Source: Roseinatronobacter alkalisoli
GTDB lineage: Bacteria; Pseudomonadota; Alphaproteobacteria; Rhodobacterales; Rhodobacteraceae
Direction: 5' to 3'
NCBI RefSeq assembly: GCF_028745735.1
Contig: NZ_JAQZSM010000028.1
Location: forward strand, 1 to 42,169
DNA length: 42,169 bases
The position numbers and the translations under genes are program-made. The notes under the pieces are model-generated. The model made no database searches. It saw only the letters and a list, made by a program, of their open reading frames with translations, and was not told the origin of the DNA. Of this stretch, positions 33,260 through 40,828 are shown one piece after another (within the stretch, counting starts at the first letter, position 1; each line of letters opens with the position of its first letter).

Positions 33260-34054
33260 TCAGTCATCGGCAAGCCAGTTTTCGGCCTCTGCGACCTTTT
33301 CTACCATGGCACGCTCCTCATCGCTCAGTTGCGACAGGATGCGCAGAAGCGCAGTGGTCTGCTCGCGTCCGGTACGTTCCTCATACTCGACATAGGCGCG
33401 CAGCGCCGCGACCGGGTCACGTTCGACCCCGATGCCGTTCAGATAAGCCTCGGACAATCCCTGCACACCAGTAGGCTGGTTTTGCTCTGCCGACATGCGG
33501 AACCAGTGCACGGCGCGGGCCGGGTCATGCACGGGGCCGCGCGCAGGGTCCTGATACAGCCGCGCCAGATCGGTCATGGCGCGCACGACATCGGCCTCGG
33601 CCGCTTCGCGCAGCAGCGCATATGCGCGGTCGTAATCGGACTCAGTGCCGCGCCCATCAATATACAGCTTGCCCAGCGTCTGCTTGGCATGGATGAACCC
33701 CTGCGCAGCCGCTTCCGTATACAGACGATAAGCGGTTTCTGCATCGCGCTCGACCCCGCTGCCCATTTCATAAGCCCATCCCAACCGCCACTGCGCCCGC
33801 ACATGCCCGGCCTCGGCCAGGGGACGGAACAGTTCCACCCCGCGCTCGGTATCGCGCTCGGGCCCGCCGCGCTGCGCCTGCATGCCCAGATAATACATCT
33901 CGCCCAGCTCATACATGGCATCTGCATCGCCGCGCGCGGCGTCGGCTTTCAGCTGTTCATACCGCTCAGACTGGTCCTGCGCGGCGGCGCTTATGCTCAT
34001 GCCAAGCACAAGGGCGAGTGTCCCAAGGCTGGTTCGAAATACAGGATCGATCAT
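33260..34054 (-). CDS. Exported Sel1-repeat protein
   Basis: A 264-residue protein with a signal peptide (SLGTLALVLGMSISAAAQ, cut near residue 25). It carries about five Sel1-like (TPR-related) repeats: GDADAMYELGEMYYLGMQAQ, GHVRAQWRLGWAYEMGSGVE, GFIHAKQTLGKLYIDGRGTE, ADVVRAMTDLARLYQDPARG and NQPTGVQGLSEAYLNGIGVE. The C-terminus (LSDEERAMVEKVAEAENWL) is a charged helix. Sel1 proteins are protein-interaction scaffolds; exported ones often act in envelope signalling or secretion. Start ATG 34054. It carries the same upstream motif as the OmpA-like gene at the same distance. Confidence 0.92.
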   Translation of the reverse strand: MIDPVFRTSLGTLALVLGMSISAAAQDQSERYEQLKADAARGDADAMYELGEMYYLGMQAQRGGPERDTERGVELFRPLAEAGHVRAQWRLGWAYEMGSGVERDAETAYRLYTEAAAQGFIHAKQTLGKLYIDGRGTESDYDRAYALLREAAEADVVRAMTDLARLYQDPARGPVHDPARAVHWFRMSAEQNQPTGVQGLSEAYLNGIGVERDPVAALRAYVEYEERTGREQTTALLRILSQLSDEERAMVEKVAEAENWLADD

Positions 34055-34114
34055 CGGTCATGGCCCTCTGCAAATAACGTCATTGCAAAGGATACTGACA
34101 TCCGCGCGGCACTT

Positions 34115-34134
34115 CCCCCTTCAAACAGAGGGGG
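34115..34134 (-). promoter_or_regulatory. CCCCCT-N8-AGGGGG motif upstream of the Sel1 gene
   Basis: CCCCCTTCAAACAGAGGGGG is a perfect 6-bp inverted repeat with an 8-bp spacer, the best-preserved copy. TGTTTG starts 73 bp before ATG 34054. The spacing matches that of two other genes (73 and 74 bp). Confidence 0.6.
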
Positions 34135-34206
34135 CGTGCATGGAGGCGGGTGCTTACTTTGCCGTGACCTCCATTAATCGGTGCGCTGGGAAGTCCAGTA
34201 ACACGC

Positions 34207-34560
34207 CTACGGTACACCTGCCTGAAAAGCGATGATCTGCATTGCATCGGCTTGCCACAGGCCATGCTCGACCAGCCAATGCAACGTTTGCGCACTGTCA
34301 TCCTGCTTAGCCAGCGCTTGTCCCAGTTCAGTTGCGGCCCCACTGACCTGAGTTGGCACAAGACTGGCGCAGGGCTGGCCGAGAGTGTCCATACCCAATG
34401 GCTCGGGCGAGGCGCAGGCCGAGGGGCCGCAATCCATAGCGGAAACTGACGCGATTTCGTGACGGGGCGCTGCGACGATATCGGCGCGCATATCTGCGCA
34501 GTACTGCCGCTCAAGCGCGTCAGGGCGACTGGCCGCTTTCGCAAGATGCTGCGGATGCAT
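34207..34560 (-). pseudogene. C-terminal remnant of an unrecognised family, paralogue of 19157
   Basis: The frame reads HEIASVSAMDCGPSACASPE, PLGMDTLGQPC, SGAATELGQALA, WLVEHGLWQADAMQIIAFQA, paralogous to the broken gene at 19157-19741. The first 10-12 codons of the open frame come from dispersed-repeat copy C rather than from the gene. No ribosome-binding site or signal peptide is present. Two relatives in one window, both broken, suggest a family that was duplicated and then lost. Confidence 0.6.
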
Positions 34561-34600
34561 TGCTGCAAGGTCACAGTCGGTTGTCCGCCCGTTGCGAAGG
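34524..34600 (+). repeat. Dispersed imperfect repeat, copy C
   Basis: GCGACTGGCCGCTTTCGCAA, ATGCTGCGGATGCATTGC, then CAGTCGGTTGTCCGCCCG. The outer GACTG and CAGTC are inverted. It sits at the 5' end of the remnant at 34207. Confidence 0.75.
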
Positions 34601-34804
34601 TAAAGACAGCATCTACATATACGTCGTCGGCCCTTTGCGGACTGGCGCCCGGTTGATCTGGGTTAGCCGATGCGGTTGCTCAGACACATCGCAGCGAAGG
34701 CACGCAACTAGCCGATTTGCGAACCGCAAAGCTGGATGCCACATATGCGTGACGATCGGCAAATCAAGGCAAACAAAATCGATGATAGCTTGCGGCGTCA
34801 CCTT

Positions 34805-35713
34805 TTAAAGATAACCTTCGCTTGTCGCGTCGCGCACAACCCCATGTTCGCCGCATATCTCGGCCAGGATCCCATGGAAATGGTTGATAACCGCAGCCCG
34901 GCCGGAATTAATCCGCTCGATCAGGCCGATCTGGCGATAAACCTGCGGCTGGCCAAAGGGACGGTAGATAAGGTTTTCAGCTTCTGGTTCGCGCAGCGCT
35001 ATGTCCGGAACAATGGAAATGCCCATCCCTTCTGCCACGCAATTGATGATGGATGCGATCGAATCCATTTCCGCGATATCCTGCGTTGCGATCTGCAATC
35101 GGGCCAGTTCGGTGTCGATGAGCCCTGCCAACGGCACCGGGCTTTGAAAGCGGACAAAGGGCAGAGTTTTGAGCATTGCGACAGGATCATCAGACGCCAG
35201 GTCCTTTGGGGCTACTACCCAAAGGGGTTCGCGCAGGAAGGGACTCCAGCGGATCAGTTGCGGGATACTCATATTTTCCGCGACAACAGCTGCATCCAGT
35301 CGCCCGGCGGCAACTTCAGCGATCAAGCTGGAGGAATTGCCCACACGAAGATTAATCTTGAGTTGTGGATATTTCGTGCGCATTTTCATGATCGCGCGCG
35401 GCAGGACCCCCAACGCACTGGTGCGCACCGACCCAAGAAAAAGCGTGCCATTCACCTGATTGCCTGACAGATCTGTGCGTGTTTCCGTGACCATACGCAG
35501 AATATTCGTTGCCATTTCGACCACTTGCAGGCCCTGTGGTGTCAGCGACGGGGGGCGGCAGCTGCGTTCGAACAGCCTTACGTTTAGTTCCTTCTCCAAG
35601 GCTTGGATTTGCTGGCTGACCGCCGACGGGGTGATATGGACAACCTCCGCCGCTTTGGCGAAACCGCCATGCTGGACGATGGCCAATAGGGTGCGAAGCT
35701 GTCTCGTATCCAT
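34805..35713 (-). CDS. LysR-family transcriptional regulator
   Basis: A 302-residue regulator. N-terminal winged helix-turn-helix at about residues 1-60: MDTRQLRTLLAIVQHGGFAK, AAEVVHITPSAVSQQIQALE. The effector-binding domain follows (about 88-295: TLFLGSVRTSALGVLPRAIM, DAAVVAENMS, EMDSIASIINCVAEGMGISI). It is divergent from the dehydrogenase/RraA/TTT operon and is its likely activator, with the transported acid or a derivative as co-inducer (inference). An inverted repeat directly before its start fits autoregulation. Confidence 0.93.
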   Translation of the reverse strand: MDTRQLRTLLAIVQHGGFAKAAEVVHITPSAVSQQIQALEKELNVRLFERSCRPPSLTPQGLQVVEMATNILRMVTETRTDLSGNQVNGTLFLGSVRTSALGVLPRAIMKMRTKYPQLKINLRVGNSSSLIAEVAAGRLDAAVVAENMSIPQLIRWSPFLREPLWVVAPKDLASDDPVAMLKTLPFVRFQSPVPLAGLIDTELARLQIATQDIAEMDSIASIINCVAEGMGISIVPDIALREPEAENLIYRPFGQPQVYRQIGLIERINSGRAAVINHFHGILAEICGEHGVVRDATSEGYL

Positions 35714-35741
35714 ATTAATCCAATTTTTCTAAACTTAATAT
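35712..35741. promoter_or_regulatory. Inverted repeat at the LysR gene start
   Basis: ATATTAA (35712-35718) and TTAATAT (35735-35741) form a perfect 7-bp inverted repeat with a 16-bp spacer, overlapping the lysR start in an A/T-rich divergent gap. A LysR-type autoregulatory site is possible. Confidence 0.4.
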
Positions 35742-35886
35742 GTCAAAATTGGCGTTTTTGTAAAGCAATATTATTCGATATGACAGGTGGCAGGAGAATG
35801 CCAACCCCTTGGGAGAAGGGGCCGACCCAATCAATTATGAGACTCAGAAACAGCAGGGCAACAAGCTCTCTGCGCCAAGGAACATT

Positions 35887-36888
35887 ATGTCGAAATCCAT
35901 CCTCGTTACTGGACCGAACCTGCACCCCGACGCTGTCAGGTTGGCAACCGCATCGGGATATGCGCTTCACTACGCCCCGCCCTATGCCAGCCCCGACCAA
36001 CTGGTGGCAGCGCTCGCCGAGAGCGGCGCTGCAGCGATCATCGCGCGGATGGGCCGGATTGATGCAGCCGTGATGGATGCCGCGCCCGGCCTGCGGGTTA
36101 TTTCCAAGCATGGTGCCGGCGTGGACAATATCGATCTGGACGCCGCCGCCGCTCGCGGTATTCCGGTTCTGGCCGCGACTGGTGCGAATGCCATTTCCGT
36201 GGCCGAACACGCGATTGCGCTTATACTTGGGGTTGTTAAGCGACTGGGTCCTCTCGATGCGGGTTTGCGGGCCGGTCGTTGGGAAAAACCGGAGTATTCA
36301 GGGCGGGAACTGGCCGGGTTGCGGCTGGGCCTGCTGGGGATGGGGGCAATCGCACAGGCCACAGCGCGAATGGCATGCGGGCTTGGCCTGAAGCTGCACG
36401 CCTTTGACCCTTTTGCACCCGATGACGCATTTGCACGCATCGATATTGACCGCTGCAAGACCTTGGCCGAACTGTTGCGCAACTCGGATATCCTGAGTCT
36501 GCATTGCCCCTTGAACGACGCTACGCGCGCGGTTGTAAATGCCGCGAACATCGCCCAGATGCCCGCGCGATCCTACGTTATCAATACCGCACGCGGCGGG
36601 CTGATCGACGAAGATGCGTTGTTGGAAGCAATCCGGTCAGGTCATCTTGCGGGGGCGGGATTGGATACATTTGCGGTGGAACCCCCGCCCGCGAACCATC
36701 CTTTCCTGTCCGATCCCCGCGTTCTGGTCACGCCGCATATCGGTGGTGTCACCGATGAGGCCAATGCCCGCGTCGGCACAGAAGCCGTGAGCGGGATCAT
36801 CGACATGCTTGAAGGGCGCGAAATTCCCGCGCATCGCATCATGAACCGGCACTTGCTGGCCCAACTGGCTCCGGCGACAGGAGAATAA
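35887..36888 (+). CDS. NAD-dependent D-2-hydroxyacid dehydrogenase
   Basis: A 333-residue dehydrogenase of the phosphoglycerate-dehydrogenase superfamily. ATG 35887 follows AAGGAACATT; the open frame extends earlier without a site. The Rossmann motif is GLRLGLLGMGAIAQATA. Here the third glycine of GxGxxG is alanine, which is tolerated in the family. Catalytic residues are visible: R in NTARGGLIDE, E in LDTFAVEPP, H in VTPHIGGVTDEA. It should interconvert a 2-hydroxy acid and 2-oxo acid. With RraA-like and TTT genes behind it, the substrate is probably an imported (hydroxy)carboxylate. It is followed by rraA-like after one base. Confidence 0.92.
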   Translation: MSKSILVTGPNLHPDAVRLATASGYALHYAPPYASPDQLVAALAESGAAAIIARMGRIDAAVMDAAPGLRVISKHGAGVDNIDLDAAAARGIPVLAATGANAISVAEHAIALILGVVKRLGPLDAGLRAGRWEKPEYSGRELAGLRLGLLGMGAIAQATARMACGLGLKLHAFDPFAPDDAFARIDIDRCKTLAELLRNSDILSLHCPLNDATRAVVNAANIAQMPARSYVINTARGGLIDEDALLEAIRSGHLAGAGLDTFAVEPPPANHPFLSDPRVLVTPHIGGVTDEANARVGTEAVSGIIDMLEGREIPAHRIMNRHLLAQLAPATGE

Positions 36889-36889
36889 C

Positions 36890-37570
36890 ATGTCCATCGG
36901 TTTTCGTATCCTCAACCGTGAACGCGCGGTTTCCACTGATCTGATCGCCCGCTTCGCGGCACTACCCGTAGCAAATGTCAGCGATGCTATGCACCGCATG
37001 ACAGGGGCAGGGCCGCGCCTGATGCGGATGCATCGCAGCGGCGCAATGGCCGGGCCGGCCATCACGGTCAAGGCGCGACCGGGTGACAACCTAATGCTGC
37101 ACAAGGCCATCGACATGGCTGGGCCCGGCGATGTGATCGTCGTCGACGGGGGGGGCGATCTGACCAATTCGCTGATGGGCGAATTGATGTTGGCCCACGC
37201 AATCAACCGCGGCGTCGCAGGTTTTGTCATTCATGGCGCGATCCGCGATGCAGATGCTATTGCTGAAGCGAACCTGCCGCTTTGGGCTGCGGGCGTTACA
37301 CATCGCGGTCCCTACAAGGACGGCCCCGGCGAAATCAACGTACCCATTGCATTGGATGGCATGGTCATCGAGCCCGGTGATCTGGTCATCGGCGATGGGG
37401 ACGGGGTTCTGGCCGTGCCCTTTGAGGTTGCTTCTGAAGTTCTGGAAAAAACGGAGGCCAAGCAGATGGCCGAGGCCAAACTCATGGCGCAAATCACCGC
37501 GCGAACAAACGACCGCAGCTGGATAGACGAGACATTGCGCCGCCTTGGCTGCGCGCTTCCCGCTGCCTGA
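36890..37570 (+). CDS. RraA-like aldolase/decarboxylase family protein
   Basis: A 226-residue protein of the RraA/HMG-aldolase family. The phosphate/carboxylate loop is VVDGGGDLTNSLMGELMLAH, and the catalytic pair is R and D in VIHGAIRDADAIAE. These match the 4-hydroxy-4-methyl-2-oxoglutarate (HMG) aldolase branch rather than the RNase E inhibitor branch, where the pair is not conserved. Such enzymes cleave 4-hydroxy-2-oxo diacids or decarboxylate oxaloacetate with a divalent metal. ATG 36890 follows ACAGGAG. Together with the dehydrogenase and transporter it suggests breakdown of a branched or hydroxylated dicarboxylate; exact substrate unknown. Confidence 0.9.
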   Translation: MSIGFRILNRERAVSTDLIARFAALPVANVSDAMHRMTGAGPRLMRMHRSGAMAGPAITVKARPGDNLMLHKAIDMAGPGDVIVVDGGGDLTNSLMGELMLAHAINRGVAGFVIHGAIRDADAIAEANLPLWAAGVTHRGPYKDGPGEINVPIALDGMVIEPGDLVIGDGDGVLAVPFEVASEVLEKTEAKQMAEAKLMAQITARTNDRSWIDETLRRLGCALPAA

Positions 37571-37607
37571 GCAAGACCCTATCGATTACTTAAGGAGGAG
37601 AGAAACC

Positions 37608-38570
37608 ATGAAAACCAAACTTTTCGCGCTGGCAGGCGCTGCATTCATTGCCTTGGGGGGAAGTGCTTTTGCACAATCCTATCCCAGCGGAAACATTGAC
37701 TATATTGTGCCCTATCCGCCAGGCGGTGGCACCGATGTGCTTGCGCGGCAGCTGAATGACCAGATTGCGCGCAGTACCGGCTGGAATTTTGTCATTCTGA
37801 ACCAGCCCGGCGCTGGCGGGACAATCGGGATGGACCAGTTGTCCCGTGCGGATGGTGACGGGCAGACTATCGGGATGGGGCAGACATCGAATCTGGCCGT
37901 CAATCCGGCATTGAACCCCGAGGTGCAATACGATCCGCTGGCGGACTTTACCCCCATCGCCCTGGTCAACACCCAGCCCATGGGGATTATCACCCATAAT
38001 GACAGCCCGTTTGCGGATTTTGCGGCGGTGCTGGAGGCTGTGCGCGCAGAACCCGGATCCGTCCTTTATGGCACGCCCGGCACCGGAACCGTGTCCCACA
38101 TGTCGATTGAACGCCTGATGGCGCAGGACGATCTGGTGTTTGAACATGTGCCCTATACGGGTATTGCGCAGGCAATTTCTGATGTGATGGGCGGCGTGGT
38201 TGATATCTATGTCGGGTCGCTGCCCAGCGTCATGCAGCATGTGGAGGCTGGAAATGTGCGTCTGCTGGCCGTAACTTCGGCCCAACCTCACCCGCTGGTG
38301 CCGGATGTTCCGACTGTCGCCTCGCTTGGGTTTGACGGGTATCTGGCCGAAGACTGGAAGGCAGTCGTGGGTCCGGCCGGTATGCCCGAAGATGCAGTCG
38401 CGGCATTGAATCAGGCAGTGAATGACGCCCTTGCAGAACCCGAATTGCGTGCAGCGCTTGAGGCACAGGGTAGTGTTGTCCTTGGCGGCACCGCAGAGGA
38501 GTTCCGCGCCTTTCTGGCTGACGAAGTCGCCGCCTGGGCCAACGTTGTTGATGCCGCAGGCTTGCGCTAG
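37608..38570 (+). CDS. tctC: TTT-family solute-binding protein (TctC/Bug)
   Basis: A 320-residue periplasmic binding protein. The start is ATG 37608, directly after a strong AAGGAGG, with signal peptide MKTKLFALAGAAFIALGGSA (cut near FAQS). Bug-family marks are YIVPYPPGGGTDVLARQL and LNQPGAGGTIGMDQLS, which hold the carboxylate of the ligand, and the late domain YGTPGTGTVSHMSIERLM. Bug proteins bind carboxylates such as citrate, tricarballylate, malonate-like or amino-dicarboxylic acids. It feeds the TctA/TctB membrane part encoded next. The open frame starts earlier at 37545, but that overlaps rraA and lacks a site. Confidence 0.94.
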   Translation: MKTKLFALAGAAFIALGGSAFAQSYPSGNIDYIVPYPPGGGTDVLARQLNDQIARSTGWNFVILNQPGAGGTIGMDQLSRADGDGQTIGMGQTSNLAVNPALNPEVQYDPLADFTPIALVNTQPMGIITHNDSPFADFAAVLEAVRAEPGSVLYGTPGTGTVSHMSIERLMAQDDLVFEHVPYTGIAQAISDVMGGVVDIYVGSLPSVMQHVEAGNVRLLAVTSAQPHPLVPDVPTVASLGFDGYLAEDWKAVVGPAGMPEDAVAALNQAVNDALAEPELRAALEAQGSVVLGGTAEEFRAFLADEVAAWANVVDAAGLR

Positions 38571-38585
38571 AGCGTAAGTGGCAGA

Positions 38586-38619
38586 ATGCGGGCTGTGGCT
38601 GACATGCCACGGCCCGCAT
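38586..38619 (+). terminator. Strong hairpin between tctC and tctB
   Basis: ATGCGGGC (38586) pairs with GCCCGCAT (to 38619), then GTGGC with GCCAC, with one mismatch and a six-base loop. It lacks a T-run, so it probably stabilises the tctC message or limits read-through into tctBA, giving more binding protein than membrane protein. Confidence 0.65.
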
Positions 38620-38645
38620 GTCGTTTCCAATCGGGAGGGGGAGAG

Positions 38646-39119
38646 ATGATCCAGAACGCGCGCGCTGACATAGTTGCAGGACTGCTGATTTGCGCAGTTG
38701 GCAGTATCATCGTCATCTATGCCTATGGAAATTATCCGATGGGAACCTTGCGCCGCATGGGTCCGGGCATGTTCCCTGCCGGATTGGGCGCGGTCCTGTC
38801 GCTGCTTGGGATGGTGCTTGCGCTCAATAGCTGGCGCAGCTTGCAAGCGAATGCCAGCCATGACTGGCCCCCGGTCCAGTTTGAATTGCGCACAGTCGGC
38901 CTGACCGTGGCTGGCGTGGTCGCTTTTGCAGTGTTGTTGCGTCCAATGGGTTTGATCCCTGCGGTAATCGCGGTGGTAAGTATTTCCGCGCTGTCAGATG
39001 CACGAAACAAGCCGCTTGGTATCGCGGTGCTGGCGCTTATTCTGGTCGTGCTTGCCACGGTCATATTCAAGTTTGGCCTTGGCCTGTCCTTCTCCCTGAT
39101 TGCATGGAACTGGTCATGA
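38646..39119 (+). CDS. tctB: TTT-family small membrane subunit (TctB)
   Basis: A 157-residue protein with four predicted helices: ADIVAGLLICAVGSIIVIYA, MFPAGLGAVLSLLGMVLALN, VGLTVAGVVAFAVLLRPMGL, and LGIAVLALILVVLATVIFKF. ATG 38646 lies just after GGGAGGGGGAGAG. The sequence RMGPGMFP near residue 37 is typical of the family. Role: small integral membrane partner of TctA. Its stop overlaps the tctA start (ATGA at 39116). Confidence 0.92.
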   Translation: MIQNARADIVAGLLICAVGSIIVIYAYGNYPMGTLRRMGPGMFPAGLGAVLSLLGMVLALNSWRSLQANASHDWPPVQFELRTVGLTVAGVVAFAVLLRPMGLIPAVIAVVSISALSDARNKPLGIAVLALILVVLATVIFKFGLGLSFSLIAWNWS

Positions 39120-40612
39120 CCTTTTTTGACAACATCTTGCTGGGCCTGGAAACCGCGCTGTCGTTGAACAACCTGATGTGGTGTTTCGTCGGCGTGTTCA
39201 TGGGCACGCTTCTGGGTGTCATCCCCGGCATTGGCGTTCTGGCTGCAATCTCGATGCTGTTTCCGCTTACCTTCCAGCTTGAACCGACAGCGGCACTTAT
39301 CATGCTGGCGGGCATTTGGTATGGCACCACCTATGGCGGCAGCACGGCGTCAATCCTTCTAAACGTGCCGGGCACCCCATCAAGCGCCATCACCGCGCTG
39401 GATGGATACCCAATGGCACAGCAAGGCCGTGCAGGTGTTGCGTTGCTGATGACGACCTTTGCGTCCTTCTTTGGCGGTTCTGTCGGGATCATCCTGCTGA
39501 TGGGGTTTTCCGGCACAATCAGCCAGATGGCGTTGCAGTTTTCCTCCACCGAGTATTTCGCGCTTATGCTGCTGGGCCTGATTGCGGCATCAGGCATGTC
39601 CAACGGGGCGATGATCAAAGGGTTGATCATGGTGTGTCTGGGGGTTCTGTTCGGTCTGGTGGGGTCTGATATATATTCCGGTGCGCGGCGCTTTACATTC
39701 GGGCTTGTTGAACTTGCAGATGGTATTGCACTGGTTGCCCTTGCGCTTGGGCTGTTCGGAATATCCGAGGTGATCGCAAGTGTCGGCAAGATCAGCGCGA
39801 AAGGGGTGGACCCGGACGCGGTGCGCTTCAAGGCGATGAAGCCTACGCGGGATGACATGCGCCGTTCATGGTTTCCAATGCTGCGCGGCTCTGCCGTTGG
39901 ATCGTTTTTCGGAACCTTGCCCGGGACGGGGCCTTCGATTGCCGCGTTTATGTCCTACGCCCTGGAACGGAGGGTCGCCAAGGAACCCGAACGGTTCGGG
40001 AAGGGTGCAATTGAAGGGATCATGGGGCCGGAATCAGCCAACAATGCGGCTGACCAGACTGCCTTCATTCCGACGCTTGCCCTTGGTATACCCGGATCCG
40101 CCACAATGGCCCTGATGCTGGGGGCCCTGATGATCCACGGCATCGCACCGGGGCCGCAGCTGATGTCAGAGCAACCGGCGTTGTTCTGGGGCTTGGTCAT
40201 GAGTTTCTGGATTGGAAACCTGCTTCTTCTGGTTCTGAATATCCCGCTGATCGGACTTTGGGTCCGCCTGCTGACCGTTCCCTATCAATGGCTGTTTCCT
40301 GCTGTCCTGATGTTCGTCTGCATCGGCACCTACAGCGTCAATAACAGCGGCTTCGATGTGCTTCTGGTCGCATTCTTCGGCATTTTGGGCTATGTGTTGC
40401 GCTACCTATCCTTTCCTGCTGCGCCCATGATACTGGGCTTCGTTCTTGGCCCCTTGATGGAGGAGCATTTCCGTCGTGCCATGCTGCTTGGTCGGGGCGA
40501 TCCGATGACATTCCTTCAGCGCCCAATTAGTGCGAGCGTTTTGTTCATTACACTCTGTCTGCTGATCTGGGGCGTTTATTCTGCAATGCGCAAACGTAGC
40601 GCAGGGTCTTAG
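39116..40612 (+). CDS. tctA: TTT-family large permease (TctA)
   Basis: A 498-residue permease with about 11-12 helices. I place the start at ATG 39116, overlapping the tctB stop; an ATG four codons earlier is in frame. Family motifs: GTLLGVIPGIGVLAAISMLF in the first repeat, YGGSTASILLNVPGTPSSAI, then PGTGPSIAAFMSYALERRVA and the second GIEGIMGPESANNAADQTAF block. The length equals the family's usual about 500. It is the pore-forming part of secondary carboxylate uptake coupled to an ion gradient. It is the last gene of the operon; a dispersed repeat follows about 75 bp later. Confidence 0.95.
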   Translation: MTFFDNILLGLETALSLNNLMWCFVGVFMGTLLGVIPGIGVLAAISMLFPLTFQLEPTAALIMLAGIWYGTTYGGSTASILLNVPGTPSSAITALDGYPMAQQGRAGVALLMTTFASFFGGSVGIILLMGFSGTISQMALQFSSTEYFALMLLGLIAASGMSNGAMIKGLIMVCLGVLFGLVGSDIYSGARRFTFGLVELADGIALVALALGLFGISEVIASVGKISAKGVDPDAVRFKAMKPTRDDMRRSWFPMLRGSAVGSFFGTLPGTGPSIAAFMSYALERRVAKEPERFGKGAIEGIMGPESANNAADQTAFIPTLALGIPGSATMALMLGALMIHGIAPGPQLMSEQPALFWGLVMSFWIGNLLLLVLNIPLIGLWVRLLTVPYQWLFPAVLMFVCIGTYSVNNSGFDVLLVAFFGILGYVLRYLSFPAAPMILGFVLGPLMEEHFRRAMLLGRGDPMTFLQRPISASVLFITLCLLIWGVYSAMRKRSAGS

Positions 40613-40689
40613 CAAAGCCAAAAACCGACACCTTCGCTTCCTGACTTTGCAAGCTTCGCCCCTTGCATACTGCTGCCTATCCAGGCCGA

Positions 40690-40765
40690 CATGACAACTG
40701 GCAGCTTTAGCAAAATGCTGCAGATGCCATGCTGCAGCTTCACCGTCGGCTTGCCGCGCTCAGCG
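40690..40765 (+). repeat. Dispersed imperfect repeat, copy D
   Basis: ACAACTGGCAGCTTTAGCAA, ATGCTGCAGATGCCATGC, then CGTCGGCTTGCCGCGCT. It lies between the convergent 3' ends of tctA and virD4. Confidence 0.75.
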
Positions 40766-40828
40766 TTGGGTGCGGTGCCTACTTCCAAGGCAAAGGCAGA
40801 CCAACAGGCATTGGCCGAGCACTGCGTC

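Noticed and set aside
33251-34177. 308-residue plus-strand frame over the Sel1 gene
   Set aside because: The opposite strand has unmistakable Sel1 repeats and a signal peptide.
37590-38861. 423-residue minus-strand frame over tctC/tctB
   Set aside because: Antisense to TctC, which has a strong Shine-Dalgarno site and family motifs.
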